Part shown: positions 38,587-50,221 of the stretch, piece after piece
Position numbering within the stretch: position 1 is the stretch's first letter
Layout of the letters: each line of letters opens with the position of its first letter
Assembly: GCA_049487715.1 (NCBI GenBank)
Contig: CP150565.1
Span: forward strand, 248,001 to 312,000
Direction of reading: 5' to 3'
Source: Pycnococcus provasolii
Taxonomy: Eukaryota > Chlorophyta > Pseudoscourfieldiophyceae > Pseudoscourfieldiales
Length of the DNA stretch: 64,000 nt
Made by a program: the position numbers and the translations under genes
Notes under the pieces: generated by a model
What the model was told of the DNA's origin: nothing
The model's database searches: none
The model's input: the letters and a program-made list of their open reading frames with translations, nothing else

Positions 38587-38893
38587 GTCTCACTGTGTTT
38601 GGAGAATGAGGGGCGCGTTGCCGAGGGGGCGTTAAGGCGCACGTTGCAGGCCTCCGAGGGTGTGCTGTGACGTGCTGCTGAGCGTTATCCGGCCGTCCCC
38701 CGCCGCGTTGTTGACTTGTTGTGACGGTTCGCGTCACGAAACGACGGCGCTTCGACACGCGGGGCCACCTTGGCCACATTCGACAGGCGGGGCTTCCACC
38801 GGCTGCGGCACGGTCGAACGGGGCTGGATCAACGGGAATGAAACACCACAACATTTAATTGGCTGGATGATGACACGGCACACGTGAGCGGGG
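38587..38893. other. Formamidase promoter region
   Basis: 307 bp upstream of the formamidase start. No gene seen. It ends at the foldback element. Confidence 0.4.
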
Positions 38894-39135
38894 CGCGTCT
38901 ACTTCTTGGACAGCGGCCTCCGGAGGCCTCAGGAGGCCTCAGACCCCTCCAAGGGTCAGAGGGGATACCCGATGGAGAGGGACCCCTCAGACCCCTCTAG
39001 AGGCCTCACGCGGCCACAGACCCCTCCAGACGCCGCGTGAGGCCTCACGCGGCCTCTTGCGGCCTCACGCGGCCTCACGCGGCTTCTGGAAGTACGCCGC
39101 GCCCGCGTGAGGCCGCTGTCCAAGAAGTAGACGCG
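38894..39135. mobile_element. Foldback/MITE-like element with 27-bp terminal inverted repeats
   Basis: The 27 bases at 38894-38920 (starting CGCGTCTACTTCTTGGACAG) are the exact reverse complement of 39109-39135. Between them lie degenerate tandem repeats of GAGGCCTCACGCGGCCTC-type units and CAGACCCCTCC units, with no coding potential. Total length 242 bp. Long perfect ends on a short non-coding core fit a MITE or foldback element; no clear target-site duplication is seen at the flanks. Confidence 0.7.
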
Positions 39136-39889
39136 GTCATGTGATGCACGCGATGCACGCATGCACCGCCTAACAAAATCGCGAATTTCACTGCAAAACG
39201 TGCGCAAAGGGTGGTATTGTATCAGAGTGTGGACGGTGTTTGCGATTTCGTGGATTTACCCTCGGTCGCGGGTGGTAGAAGGAATTTTGGGTGGAGGAGT
39301 CCCGCCCAACGGCGAGCATGTCGCCATCTACCGTCCAGTAATTTTCCCGAAGTATCCCGAACTCACTGGCACCGTCACCGTGGCACGGACCGCGTTAGAT
39401 CCAACACAACCACCGCTAGGTCCATGTCCTATTTTATCCCTCCTCCTTTTCTATTTTAATCCTTGTCCGATCTGACCGCGTTCGCCCCCTGTTCGCCCCT
39501 TCGCCCCTTCGCCCCGACCCTTCGCGCAACCTCTTCGCGCAACCGAAGAACCCGAGGGTGTGGCACGGTGGCACCAATCCTCGCCAATCCTTCTTCCGAG
39601 GGATTGTTGTGTGGAAATGAATACCTTAGAACTACCAATCAAGAGCTTGCAGGAGGCGAAGGCACAACTTGCACGTTCGCGGCCGCTCTTGCACCGCGTT
39701 GGTTAAGGTGGTCAAGGGCCCGAACGCGAACGTGCAAGCTCTCGCAAGAAGCACTCGGGGGCGGACGGTGTGCGAGGTGGGGAGTCTTTGTCTTTGTTTT
39801 TTTTTATTGGCCGGAGTTTGGTCGTTCTCGAACGTGCGGGCTTCGTCATTGCCAGGCGTTAGGCTCGCTCCCACCGCAACGTGCCCACC
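39136..39889. other. Intergenic region upstream of FAS1-cupredoxin gene
   Basis: 754 bp. Contains TTCGCCCC tandem repeats (39480-39520), a CTTCGCGCAAC direct repeat (39520-39545) and a 14-bp hairpin (39668-39738). Several frames are open, but none shows a start plus protein-like motifs. Confidence 0.45.
39668..39738. repeat. 14-bp perfect inverted repeat
   Basis: CTTGCACGTTCGCG (39668-39681) is the reverse complement of CGCGAACGTGCAAG (39725-39738), loop 43 nt. It lies about 150 bp upstream of the following ATG. Confidence 0.5.
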
Positions 39890-41660
39890 ATGGCCGCGCA
39901 CGCACGCCTCGCACTACTCGTGTGGATCCTGCTTTGTGCACCGGCACCAGCTACACCGACCGCGCACGCACTCCACGTAAATGTCAGTGGCAAGGTGCTC
40001 ATGTACAACGTCAACCTGTCAAGGCACCGTGTGAACGGCTCGTCAACAACCTCACCAGACTCTTATTCACACTTGAGTATCCTACGGCGAGTACACTCAA
40101 GTCTACTCGACATCGTTCGAAACCAAACCGTCACTAGCAGCAGCAGCAAGGAAGAGTTGACAAATACAATATCCGCTCACGTCACTGCGACGCCACCAGA
40201 GCATGGCGCCGACCTTACCATGGACTTCAACATCACAAATGTTCCACATGAGGTGCTCGTGCCGTTCATAACTACACTACGCGTTCGCGCGACGGAAACA
40301 CTCTTGACTAACATCAGCTATGCAACGGGTGCGTACGTCGACCAAATAACGCACAGCTGGATGAAGACGCAATGCACGCAATCTCAACAAAACAGAATCA
40401 CGTGGGAGAGTGCGCATGAGGTGCACGAGCAGGGGAACACGGAACTTGCCATCGTGCAGCTTACGAATTTACTCGCTTGCGCGTCGCAACGTGCACTCGG
40501 TGACGAGGCTAGTGCACATTTCGACGCGGACGTATACAACATGCTTGGATACGTGATACGCGAGGCGCCCAAGCCAGACTATTCCACATCGGAAACTTTC
40601 TATCTCCGCGCGCTGCAGCTGAAGCCGCTTCACACCGGCGCTCTCAGCTACCTCGGCGAACTGTATGCAAAGACGGGACGCAGTCTCATGGCGCAGTCTC
40701 TGAGGACGCGTCTCGCTGAGGTAGCATGTGCCCGTTCTCGTGCTCAGCGACGTGGTGGCGGCGGATCACTATGCCCAGATCTTTCCGTTTTAGATGGGGA
40801 GCTTAGCAAGTACGGCATCGACGTCAAGTTGAAACCGTCCGTGCTTGGCGTTTCGGCGATCCACTTCCCCATCTCGACAGCACTGCTGCTCTCGTCAGGA
40901 GTCTTGGACACGATCGCGTCTTTGCCGGCGTCATCACACACTTTGTTCCTTCCATCAGATAGCGCATGGCACAGCATGATGGCTGCTCGGCACGACACAT
41001 CGCGAGGTAATTCGCCGAGTGAATTTGCAGAAAGCCTCCGAAAATCTCTTGGCGAGGGCGCTCTTGCAAATTTGCTGCTGCATCACATGCATCGAGGATC
41101 GAAGCTCATGATGAGCGACAAACTCAAAGATGGAGTCGAGATGACTACGCTGAGCTCGATGCAGGAGCCTCTTTCATTTTACTCGCACGGCACGATGACG
41201 CGCATTACTCATTCAGGTGCAATTTTACTACCTGACATGATGGACATCGTCGTCGCCAACGCTGCAATGACGAGTAGCGAGATTAATTCTGCTGACCACT
41301 TGTACATACTCCACGGCATCAGCGCCGTGCTCCAACCAGCTCTCAGCAACAACAAGTCGCGTGAAGACCAGTCTCCAGCACAAAAAGCAACGAAGATAGA
41401 CTGGCTCGCAGGCTTCGACTCACCCAGCGCGCAAGCTGAATCGTACGCCCCCGGCACAGTCCTGTCGATAGAATGGACTGGAAATCACAATGTGCTTAAG
41501 ATAACCAGCAAAGAAAACTTTGACGCGTGTGACTTCAGTGGTGCAACCTTGCTCGGCGCAACGAGTCCCGTGCTTGTACAGGTGCCTGATCAACACACGT
41601 TGTACCTTGCATGCGACGTCGCAAGTCACTGCAAGGATGGTCAAAAGCTCGCTATTATTG

Positions 41661-41691
<31 letters not shown>

Positions 41692-41893
41692 TACGACGAC
41701 TACGACGACGGCATCATCAGGATCAGTTGAGCGGGCTCCCATAACACCATCATCTCTCACTACAACAACGGCGGCACCACAAGTTGCTGCAGCATCGACG
41801 ACGTTGGCTTTACCGATACTGCAGACATCGGAGGCTACTACGCGTGGTATCTTGTTGATTTGGATTCATGTGATTTTGGTATTTGTATCATAG
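39890..41893 (+). CDS. Surface protein: TPR + fasciclin + stellacyanin-like cupredoxin, GPI-like tail
   Basis: 667 residues from the ATG at 39890 (CCACCATGG). Order: signal peptide (LALLVWILLCAPAPATPTAHA); an N-terminal domain with several NxS/T sites; a TPR-like helical region (EVHEQGNTELAIVQL, YLRALQLKPLHTGALSYLGELY); a FAS1 domain (SSGVLDTIASLP, TLFLPSDSAW, HLYILHGISAVLQPA); a cupredoxin domain with GNHNV, then ACDVASHCKDGQKLAI, matching phytocyanin GDHCRVGQKL; a poly-Thr stretch encoded by ACG repeats; and a hydrophobic C-terminal end. Ligands would be His, Cys, His and Gln, so a stellacyanin-type blue copper centre. FAS1 domains mediate adhesion. TPRs outside the cytosol are rare, and this combination is unfamiliar to me. 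Confidence 0.82.
41664..41710 (+). repeat. ACG trinucleotide repeat encoding poly-Thr
   Basis: About 15 ACG/ACT codons in a row within the surface protein gene, giving an O-glycosylation-type stalk. Likely length-variable between strains. Confidence 0.8.
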
Positions 41894-41916
41894 ATGATCG
41901 TCCTACCATAGGCTGC

Positions 41917-41921
41917 TGTAA
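41917..41921 (+). terminator. TGTAA poly(A) signal
   Basis: TGTAA 24 bases after the surface protein stop, within the 48-bp gap to the convergent receptor kinase gene. Confidence 0.4.
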
Positions 41922-41941
41922 AAATCAAACAATCAATCTAT

Positions 41942-44900
41942 TTAAGAAGAAGTTCTAGTGGTGGGCACAGGACCCAAAAACGTGTCACCTTCTCGCGTGT
42001 ACGCGCGATCACGCATGCCTGTCATGGGCTCTCGACACAAGGGGCATCCGGCCCTTCTCTGAATGAGTGTCTCTGCACACGCGCGGCAACAGCACAGATG
42101 ACCGCATGGAAGATTTTGCACGTTGCGCGGAAGCTCCAAGCAAATCTGGCAAAGGTGGGCATCATCCACCACGCCGCCACCGCCACTCATTTCCTGAGCA
42201 TATCGTTCGCGTACTTCCCAAGCCGTCGGCTGAGGGGGAGGCGGTGGCGGCGGTTGCACCGGACGAGCTGCCGCCTCCGATGACGACCGCGATGATGATG
42301 CATCGATGGATGTGCCAAAAATAGCACGGTACATGCGTCCCACCAATCCACCACGACTCCGATTGCGCCTGACCACCTCCTGCTGAGCAGCCGCTTGGTT
42401 GATTTGACGAACTGCCGCAGCAGCTCGCTCCTCCTCAGCCTGTAATCGCATAGCAAGGGCAAGGTCGCCCTCTGTGCCATCATCAAAGCGTGCTGGCACC
42501 AGTGGAGGTGGCGGTGGTGCTTGATTCACAACGTTGCCCATCCCAACCATATTCGGGAACACGGAGGGCTCGGGTAAGTCATCCACGTTGACGGAGACGA
42601 TTGCTGAATTCTGACGACTTGGCCGTCGACTGGATCCATTGCTATTTGCCCTGCTCAGCTGCTGCTGCTGCTGTTGCTGCTGCTGCCGCTGCATTGGGTT
42701 CGGAGCTTCGAGCACGTTGAGAAGAGTTTCCAGAGAAGGTGCCGGCCTTGATGACGGAACGCGGCTCAATGCCTCGAGTTCCTGCTCGGGGCTGAGGGGT
42801 TCTTCGTTGTCCGTAGTGACGACAAGCACATCAACCTGAGAGGCGGATCCTGCACGCGCAGGCGGCACAGGCTCAGGATTCGACGGCGGCGGTGTTCCTG
42901 GTATATCAATCGCTCCTTGATTTGCTGAGGGCGTCGGTGTGCGTGAGCCACCTTGGACGATGGGCTCGATCAGGCCGCCACCGCTGCGGCCAGCACCTGG
43001 CAAGCTGTCCTCGCGTGCGAGAATGGGCGACGGCGCCGCGGCGGCGGCAGTATCACCACCGCCATGATGCCCGTTGTCACGAAGCACATCAAGCATCGTC
43101 GCGAGACGTGTAATCACATCAGACATGCTAGGACGCGAACGTGACTGCCTGTCCAAGCAAGCGCCGCACAGGGCTGCATACTCATCTGCCACCGCTGCCC
43201 AGCTCGCCGTTCCGCCGGGAGTTGATGAGTCCGCAACGGAAGAAAGGGGCGTTTGACCCTCCAGCACGCTCGCGCAACGTTCCACCAAGCTCACACCTCC
43301 AGTCACCGCACCAAGTCCCGTTAGAAGCTCGAGCAATGTCACGCCGTACGACCAAACGTCCGACTTTGCACTGAGATGACCCGCAAGGGCGTACTCTGGC
43401 GCGACGTATCCCACGGTTCCCATGACAGCAGTGGAAACGTGCGTGCGCCGGCGACTGCGTTCGCGTCGGCGTATCGCAGCCTCAAACGTGTCTTCACTCT
43501 GGTTTGCCGCTGCATCAGCCGCCGCCTCCTCCTCCTCTTCCTCCTCGGCAATGGGCGTGACGCCCATGCCCTCGCACAGCCGTGCAAGCCCAAAGTCGGA
43601 GACCTTCGCATGCGTGCGCGACTCCGCCAGCAAGATGTTCGCCGATTTGAAATCCCTGTGCACGAGTGGATGAGGACGTGCTAGATGAAGGTGATCGAGC
43701 CCCTTCGCAGCGCCCAGCGCAATTTCAAGGCGCTCGGCGACGGTAAGCGCACCACCAGGCTGATGTCTGCCCATCGCGAGCACGTCGCTCACCGTACCGT
43801 GATTGCACATCTCGAGGACGAGCATGCGGTGCATGCCCTCAGCACAGCATCCCACGAGGCGAACGAGGTGATCGTGCTGAGCCAGCCGCGACAACGTTGC
43901 TACCTCCGCGTAAAATTGACGCTCCTCGGTAGTTCCCCCTCTTTCGAGACGCTTAATTGCCACCGCAACACGCGCGAACTCCTGTCCATTGTTCTGGAAA
44001 CCGACACCTGCTTCGCCAACGGGGATTTCCACCGCGCCGGCATAGACCGTGCCGCTTCCACCCTCGCCAAGGGCATTGCTGAAGTCCGCTGTAGCAATAC
44101 GCATCTCCTCGTAGGCGTACAGTCGGCACTTGTCAAGCATTTCGCGGCGATGGGGCGCCATGAACTGCGTGTGGCCGGGAACCACATTCCCTCCCCACGT
44201 CACTGAAATGCGGTGGCTGCCAAGCAGCGCGGCACCGTCGCTGCCGAACTGCCCCGTCACCAGTAATGGTACTTCTGTGCTGTTCCCAGACGATGACGAC
44301 GCCGGTGTCGTAGACGCGGACGCGGACAGCGATCTTTCCAACGACTCGTCTGATCTTGAGAGGCCGCTGGCACTGCGAATGCGATTCATGATGCGAGCGC
44401 GCCGCTTTTGCCCGCCCAAGTATAGGTAACATATCACATTCAGGAGCACGAATGCCGCCGCGCCGACGAAATACATATTCGGCGGCTTCGTTATCAATGC
44501 GATCGCACCCTCGCTGTCCGATGACGTCACATTCGCAGCGTTGGGTGAAGTCGCTGACGGTGGCATCGGTGAGGATGGCCAACTGGTGGGCGGCAACGTT
44601 GACGTGTACGTTCCCGACTCAAGTATTGATGCTGTGCCAAGCCCGCCCATATCAATGGAAGTGCTCGGCGACAGTAGATTAAGCATGTTGGCCTGCACCG
44701 TCGCTTCAAAGAAATTTCCCTCCCAGTGTCCTGGTACAACAAACACGCTGACGACAACGGAGCCAGGATTGATCCCGCTTAAGACAACCTGATCAGCAAC
44801 CTGAAGTTGCAGATAGGCTGCCAATGCTTTCCGGAATCTGAGCTCGTACTCGACAAAGGAGGAGATTGCAAGGTCAAGCATATTTATTTTCGCATAGAGA

Positions 44901-47900
44901 ACGCTGACACATTGGCACCAGCTCTCAAAGTCTGTCGGAGAACGCAGAGAAATCGGACGTAGCATAGACCCCGCCGCGCAAGAAGCTTGGGCACTGCAGT
45001 CAGGAGGTGGTGCATTTGGTGGAGGGGAGGGTGGAGATGGCGGAGATGGTGGCATCGGTGATCCTGGCGAGCGCGGTGGAGGTGCCATCGGAGCAACGGC
45101 AGAACGCCAGCTGACCATGGATTTTTCAGCGAAATTCCCAGCGCCGTCTTTCGCACGCACGGTCACTGTATAAGTAGCATCGGCGTAGAACACGGGCACC
45201 TCGACAGGCGATTGGCATGGGAAGTACTCGCCGTCCATTCGTACTGCACCTTGCCTGATTTCTTCCTCTGTTGGCGTGAGATCTTCCTCCGGAATGTCGA
45301 CGCCGCTGATCTCAACTCTGCATGCATATAGGGATATGCCCGTGCCAGGCTCAGGGTCGTTTCCCATGAACATCACATTGACGGTGCTTTTAACGTAAGC
45401 CTTAGGTGCAACATCCTGAATCTCGACTGTAGGCTGCACAGTGTCCACTGTCCAGGTGTACCGCACCGCCCTTGACTCGGCATTGCCGGCTCGATCCCAT
45501 GCCTTGACCTCAAATTGGTGCGATCCATCTGTCAAATTGATCACGTCGAAGATGTCGTCGTTGCACGGCATCCAACTGTCCGAGTCGATGCGGCACAATC
45601 TTTTCTCCACGCCCGACCCTTCGCCGTCATCCGACTCGAACTTTAGGATTGCCCAATCTTTCTTCGAAGGGTCGGTGGGCAGAGGGTCTTTCAATATTGT
45701 CATAGGGCTCTGCGTATCGACGATATAAAATATCTTCTGCAGCGTCTGCACGTTTCCGGCGCGATCTTCGGCACGAATTTGGAATGTGTGCGTGCCGTCC
45801 GCGCGATTCAGCAAGACCAAGGGTGACTGGCACACAGCCCAACCACTTCCATCGACATCGCACAGCGTCTGACTGAGACCAGATCCGCCCGCGTTGTCAG
45901 AAGCTTCCCAAGCAAATCGCGCGGTGGAATCCTTAATCGCGTCTGCGGGTACGCTGGTCATCCGAAGGGTGGGTGCACTCATGTCCACAGTCCAAGCGTG
46001 CTTCACATTGACCTCAGGCGAAGTCGCCAGACGCACGTGCAGAACGTGGCGTCCCTGACCAACTGTCAACGTTGTGCCACGAGTGCACACCGAGTAAGGT
46101 CCTGGTCTGTTTCCCTCAACAGCATGCGCACACTCGCAGTCATCGCCTGTATTGATCACAAATTTGAAGGTTGCCGTCTCACTATTTGAGAACAAGCGTG
46201 GCGCAGAAGCGATACGAAGCTCCACTTCATCAGATGCCACCACCGTCCAAATGTGCTTCGCGGTAACCTGCTCTTTGTTCCAAGCGTTGTCGACAGCGTA
46301 CACGTTGAACTCGTGAGGCCCAGGTTTGAGGCTGAAATATTCGACTCCCGGGTCGCATTCGTGCTCATCTCCGTCAAGATTGCAGATGAAGTGCTGGATA
46401 CCGGAACCTTCGCCGTCGAATCCAAAAAAGTGGAAGGATGCCGATCGTGCGGTGGATACGGTGCTCGGGAGACCCTCGAACGCAAGCGTGGTGATTGGTG
46501 CAATCGTGTCGACGCGGATTGAGTAGGTAGCCTCCGGTGACGCATTGCCTGCCTCGTCGATGGCTTTCACGGCAAAGAGCAGCTCTCCATCCGGAAGGTT
46601 GTACATTTCCTTCGGCGACGTACACGCTTCCCACTCGCCCGACGGCGCGTTCGCCACCTCGTCACCGCTGTCGAGACGAACCGCTATGATGCGGCACTGA
46701 AACGTCGTCGCGCTATCGTCACCATCGAGAATCGAAAACTCGAAACTCGTGGATGCCGTATTCACAATTTCACCCGCACTGTGGGAAATAGTCACCCGTG
46801 GCTCCGTCTTATCCACACGCCATGAATAGCTCACGGAATTCTGCTCGGTATTGCCATACTCGTCGGTTGCACGAACGCCGAGAACGTACGAGCCTTCGGC
46901 AAGGTCTTTGATCGTGTGCGGCGACGAGCATAGCTTCCAATCCTGCAAAGGCACAAGGCGGCACTCGAACGTCACAGCATCGATCGAGCTTTTGTCGTCC
47001 GTTGCAGCAAATTCAAACACAGCCGTGCTCGACTTGCTCACCTTATTTGGAACCGCCACGAATTTCGTCACGGGCGCACTTGTGTCATAGGGAGGAAGGG
47101 GCGGAGAGGGTGGCGGTGGTGGTGGAGAGGGAGGTGGGTTGGGTGGCGGAGGACTAGGTGGAGACGGTGGAGGCGGCGGCGGGGGCGGCGGCGGCGGCGG
47201 CAGAGAGGGCGGTGGTGGACTACTCGGTGGCGGAGGCGGCCGAGGATTGCTCGAAGGTGGCGGCGGCGGTGGACTGCTTGGCGGTGGTGGCGCGGCCACG
47301 TCTCCCACGCTCTGCAGTTGGATTGCTTCAAGTGGCACTCCGCGGCTCGTCGCCTCTGAAACCACCTCGGTCAGAGTTTCCGAATTATCGATCGACGATT
47401 TGATCTGCTCTGCTGATTCCATCGAAGACGCTTTGATTGATATTGTCAGCACAAGACTACCCGACGACTGCTGTAACTTCCGCGTGCCGTAGGTCAGTTT
47501 GCCGGATGAAGCAACGCGAGTGCGTACGATGTCACGAACATCCACCCCGAGAGCTCTGGCGAAGCCATCGCGCACGGCCAGCCAGCCAGCGCCGCTGTCG
47601 GTGGTGAAGCCATCGGCTGACGCGCCGACAAGAACCATGGATGCGTCAACGGCAAAGACACGAGGCGGAAGCGGTGGTGAGGGTTGAGGAGGTGGAGGGG
47701 GTGGCGGCGGCGGTGGAGGCGGAGGAGGCGATGGAGGCGGAGACTTGACGACTGGTGGAGGCGACGGCGGTGGCGGCGACGGCGGAGGAGGCGACGGCGG
47801 TGGTGACGGGCTTTGCGGCACTGGAACTTCACCACCTGCCGGATGCCTTAGTACTATGCTGTGGACTTCCGTGGATGATTCCACTCCTCCTGCGTCAGCT

Positions 47901-48695
47901 GCCGATCCCTCCCACGCGGAGCCTCCGGACAGGCACGTGCTGCAGCCGTCGTTATCACGCGGGTTGGCGTGAAGCTCGAGCTTCGAGCATCGCATCTGAC
48001 CGTTCTGCTCTTCGCACCACCCGTCGCCATAGCTATCCATTAGCCTGATCTCGTAATTACCGCACGGCATGCATTTCCTGTCATCGTACACGCGATCATC
48101 CTTGTACCGCCTCCATCCTGGCGGTCCTTCCCAAACAACTTCGCCATCCGAGATGCGGCGCACGTCCCAGGAGATGGAATGCGCCCATCCAGCAGTAGTC
48201 GTCTTCGCGTCGAGGCAAATCTCATCGCCGCACGTGCTCTCGTCCACGTGCGGTGACGGCGGTGGAGGAGGTGGTGGGCTTGGGCTTGGCGACGGTGGAG
48301 GAGGTGGTGGGCTTGGTGGTGGCGGACTCGGGCAGGCATCTGCGCAGCACCGCACGGCTGCTCTCTCTCTGCATCCCACAGCCTCCTCGCACCTCACATT
48401 GCTCGGGTTGGAACCCCACGCGACGTAGTATCCCATTTGAAGTATGCCAGGTCCGAAATCGTCACCCTTGCCGCCGCCTTCGCCGTCGCCCGAGTAGCGG
48501 CACTCGCTGGACGTCCAGACGTACTTTGAGTTGAAGTTGCACCCGGTATTCTTCGCGGCGAGCAGTTCCTCCGTTGTGCACAGTCGCGCACCTCGTTCGC
48601 GGCAGATGTCGTGCGCCTCCCAGAACGTAACGTCATTCTCGCAGCCTCCAGGATCACCCTTGTCCGACTCGCCCTGCGTTGGTGCGTCCCATTCG

Positions 48696-48727
<32 letters not shown>

Positions 48728-49080
48728 TTCGTGTTGCGTCAGTCGTTGGCGTTCGTTTCGGTGAATCACTTGTTCGTTTTTCGGTGATATTGTATTAGGG
48801 TACGTACGCATACTCCCTCTCTGACGTTAAGACTTGGCGACGGGTACGGCCATTCGAGCTGTTCGCAGCACTGCTCGCTCGGACCTTGTGCGGGATCCTT
48901 CGGGTTGCAGTCGTTGTGTGCGTCAGCGTCGACGGCGGCGCCGACGACTGCTTTTTGCAGGCGTGCGAGCGTGAGTAGTATGGCGACGATCGCCCGGAAC
49001 GAGTATGACGAACCATTAAGACGAGTCTTAAGCCTCAAGGGTGCTAGCGGCCACCTTAAGCTTGCACAAGACGACGACAT
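41942..49080 (-). CDS. Giant receptor-like kinase with Ig-like repeats and C-terminal RING finger (two exons)
   Basis: Exons 49080-48814 and 48673-41942; 140-bp intron in phase 0 holding a GT microsatellite; about 2,332 residues. Exon 1 gives the signal segment (FRAIVAILLTLARL) and a Cys-rich start. Then: a domain with GARLCTTEEL...VRCC; Ser-Pro linkers; a Cys-rich DSYGDGWC domain; a further linker; six or more bacterial Ig-like repeats (TDEYGNTE, IDEAGNAS, EDRAGNVQ, WDRAGNAE, KDGAGNFA); one TM (FVGAAAFVLLNVICYLYL); a kinase domain (GEGGSGTVYAG, VAIK, HRDFKSANIL, SDFGLA, GYVAPEYALAG) with all catalytic residues and an acidic insert in the activation loop; poly-Gln; and a C3HC4 RING (CQIC...CGHLCCCRAC...CPLC). 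The fold order suggests wall sensing outside and both phosphorylation and ubiquitin ligation inside. Confidence 0.85.
42658..42692 (-). repeat. CAG repeat encoding poly-Gln
   Basis: A run of CTG/TTG triplets on the plus strand encodes about 12 residues, nearly all Gln, in the linker between kinase and RING domains of the receptor kinase. Confidence 0.8.
48696..48724. repeat. GT/AC dinucleotide microsatellite in intron
   Basis: About 14 GT units. If read as coding on the minus strand it gives His-Thr repeats, but it lies inside the proposed intron of the receptor kinase gene (48813-48674). Confidence 0.85.
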
Positions 49081-49896
49081 GGCGAGGCCCTTGCAATCGC
49101 TCGATGTTCTTCCAAGGAGGGAGAAGGGACGCGCGGGGACAAAAAAAGAGGAGAGACCGACAGACGGCGTTGGGGGGATGCCGTATTTTACCAGTTAGGT
49201 GCCAGGGGGGGGGAGGACGGAATCCCACTGTGCAGTCCGCGACTCCGCGTACCTTTACTGTGTGTGGGAAGAGAACGATGGGATTCGCCTAAAGCCTAAA
49301 GGTGGTGTCAGGTGCCTGGTCACTGCGAGGCTCCCTCAGGTCGCTGATTGAGGCTCAAGGTCAAGGAGAATCCCGCACGTGGCGTCCTAAGGTTTCTTCA
49401 CCCTCCAACTCCTCCAAGAAAACTCAAAAAAGGCAGGTGCGCATCATCTCCTTTCATCTCCTCCTCCGATTCTTCCGATTCTACCAACTACAAAAGTAGG
49501 ATGGCAGGCAAAAGTAAAATATCATTCTCTATTCTCTAGCATCGTTCCTTTCGTACTGTACTGTACCACCTTGACTGGCCTTGACTGTACGTCTGTACCT
49601 ACCACTGGTGCACTGGTTGCGTCTGTGCACTGGTCGTTCCCTATCAGGCAGGCAGGCAGACAACCTAAGGTTACCTTAGTTGGTAGTAGGCTTCCTAGGC
49701 AGAGGTGGCAGGCTGCTGTGGCAGGCACAAGGGAAGACCTCGTGAAGGATGAAGGATGCGCCCTGGCAGCGGGTGGAATCAGGTGGTGGAATCGCGTTAT
49801 AAAAGCAGCTTGAGTGTCTTGACCAACACCAACAGTGTGACTGCAGGGCATGGCAGGGGGGCAAAAGGTGAAAAGAAAGCACGACGTGCCCTATCG

Positions 49897-49926
49897 TAAC
49901 CCTAACCCAAACCGTAACCCTAACCG
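49897..49926 (-). repeat. Interstitial telomere-like repeat (TTAGGG type)
   Basis: Reads TAACCCTAACCC then, after a short interruption, TAACCCTAACC: degenerate copies of CCCTAA, the complement of TTAGGG. Too short to be a telomere; it may be a relic or a telo-box-like promoter element. Confidence 0.6.
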
Positions 49927-50198
49927 TACCGCTCCGTCTCCCCCTTCCCTGCTTCTCCTCATTCGCTTCTTCGTCCCACATGTTCTACGATAGTTCCTTC
50001 CCGCCCAGGCACCCGGCCGCCTACCTGTCAGTCACTCGTCCCCGCCATGGCCACGTCCACGTCTGCAGGTGGATGTCCTTTATTCACTCACGCGTATTCG
50101 TACAGATAATAACGCGTCCGTTCCCCTTGCACCTTGCTTGTTCGTGTTTATCACCTTTGAACGATTTCTCCATGGTTCTCCTTTCTCTTTTCACTAGC

Positions 50199-50221
50199 CG
50201 AAGTTTGCGATTCAAACTTCG
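50199..50221. repeat. 9-bp hairpin in 5' leader
   Basis: CGAAGTTTG and CAAACTTCG are exact inverted repeats around a 5-nt loop, about 107 bp before the next ATG, so probably within its 5' UTR. Confidence 0.5.

Noticed and set aside
38956-39207. Arg-rich ORF across the foldback element
   Set aside because: It arises from the GGCCTCACGC tandem repeats and crosses the element end.
39480-39545. Short TTCGCCCC and CTTCGCGCAAC repeats as a possible CRISPR-like array
   Set aside because: Units are contiguous without spacers and the genome is eukaryotic; simple tandem repeats.
49522-49851. 109-codon minus-strand ORF with ATG
   Set aside because: Composition follows simple repeats (GGCAGG) and no domain or helix pattern is seen.
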